Shown here piece after piece: positions 46,457-46,507 of a stretch of 46,507 nucleotides of DNA. Made by a program: the position numbers and the translations under genes. The notes beneath the pieces are model-generated. The model saw only the letters and a list, made by a program, of their open reading frames with translations. It was not told the origin of the DNA and searched no databases. How positions within the stretch are numbered: position 1 is the stretch's first letter; the number at the start of each line of letters is the position of its first letter. This DNA comes from Desulfuromonas sp. (lineage in GTDB: Bacteria > Desulfobacterota > Desulfuromonadia > Desulfuromonadales > BM103). The stretch spans positions 1 to 46,507 of the forward strand of contig VEPG01000042.1 in the NCBI GenBank assembly GCA_012026975.1. Reading direction: 5' to 3'.

Positions 46457-46507
46457 TTGCGGTTGCTCAGGAAAAGGGTCAAGGCATCGATCTCCTCTGC
46501 CTGCAGA
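46453..46507 (-). CDS. C-terminal fragment of a gene running off the window
   Basis: The last 17 residues before the stop are LQAEEIDALTLFLSNRK. The stop TGA shares ATGA with the trmB start, a typical coupled junction. The pattern EEIDALTLFL resembles the final helix of small c-type cytochromes, but this is too short to decide. Confidence 0.45.
   Translation of the reverse strand, partial: LQAEEIDALTLFLSNRK

Overview
The window is GC-rich, densely coding chromosomal DNA of a Gram-negative bacterium; no stretch above 300 bases lacks a gene. Gene content and repeat types (complete gltBD, phoBR-pstSCAB-phoU, HD-GYP and HEAT-repeat proteins, a czcCBA metal pump, GGGGACAG palindromes) fit a Desulfuromonadia/Geobacter-type member of Desulfobacterota. 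That placement is an inference, not a database result. No rRNA, tRNA, CRISPR array, prophage or insertion sequence was seen.

Layout. (1) 67-13744, all minus strand: gltB-gltD (glutamate synthase), then 30 bp later a response regulator and histidine kinase, a small-molecule methyltransferase, a PbgA/YejM-like membrane sulfatase-fold protein, an EptA-type phosphoethanolamine transferase, a YegS-like lipid kinase and a DUF4149 membrane protein. The genes after gltBD look like an envelope or lipid A remodelling module under its own two-component control. (2) 13846-14901: corA, divergent from the phosphate block. (3) 15059-25593, plus strand: two tandem copies of a DUF47-Pit phosphate transporter pair, phoB-phoR, and pstS-pstC-pstA-pstB-phoU. 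The second DUF47-pit copy and pstS each have a Pho box 10 bp upstream of a -10-like hexamer; the first copy has none. (4) 25713-29856: ssb and a small HEAT-repeat protein, converging on a two-gene minus-strand unit encoding an HD-GYP protein and a larger HEAT-repeat protein that share a related N-terminal module. (5) 29881-34835: an acyl-CoA synthetase, divergent coaE, an alpha/beta hydrolase, an IclR regulator and a universal stress protein. (6) 34961-41579: a cysteine-containing small exported protein and czcC-czcB-czcA (divalent-metal RND efflux). (7) 41710-46507, minus strand: a TIM-barrel isomerase-like protein, a sodium:solute symporter with its DUF4212 small subunit, truD, trmB and the tail of one more gene.

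The most interesting signals are the tandem DUF47-pit duplication, with a recent gene-conversion tract and split Pho control; a structured intergenic repeat family with a compensatory base-pair change; the shared N-terminal module of the HD-GYP/HEAT pair; and the compact envelope-modification cluster behind gltBD.
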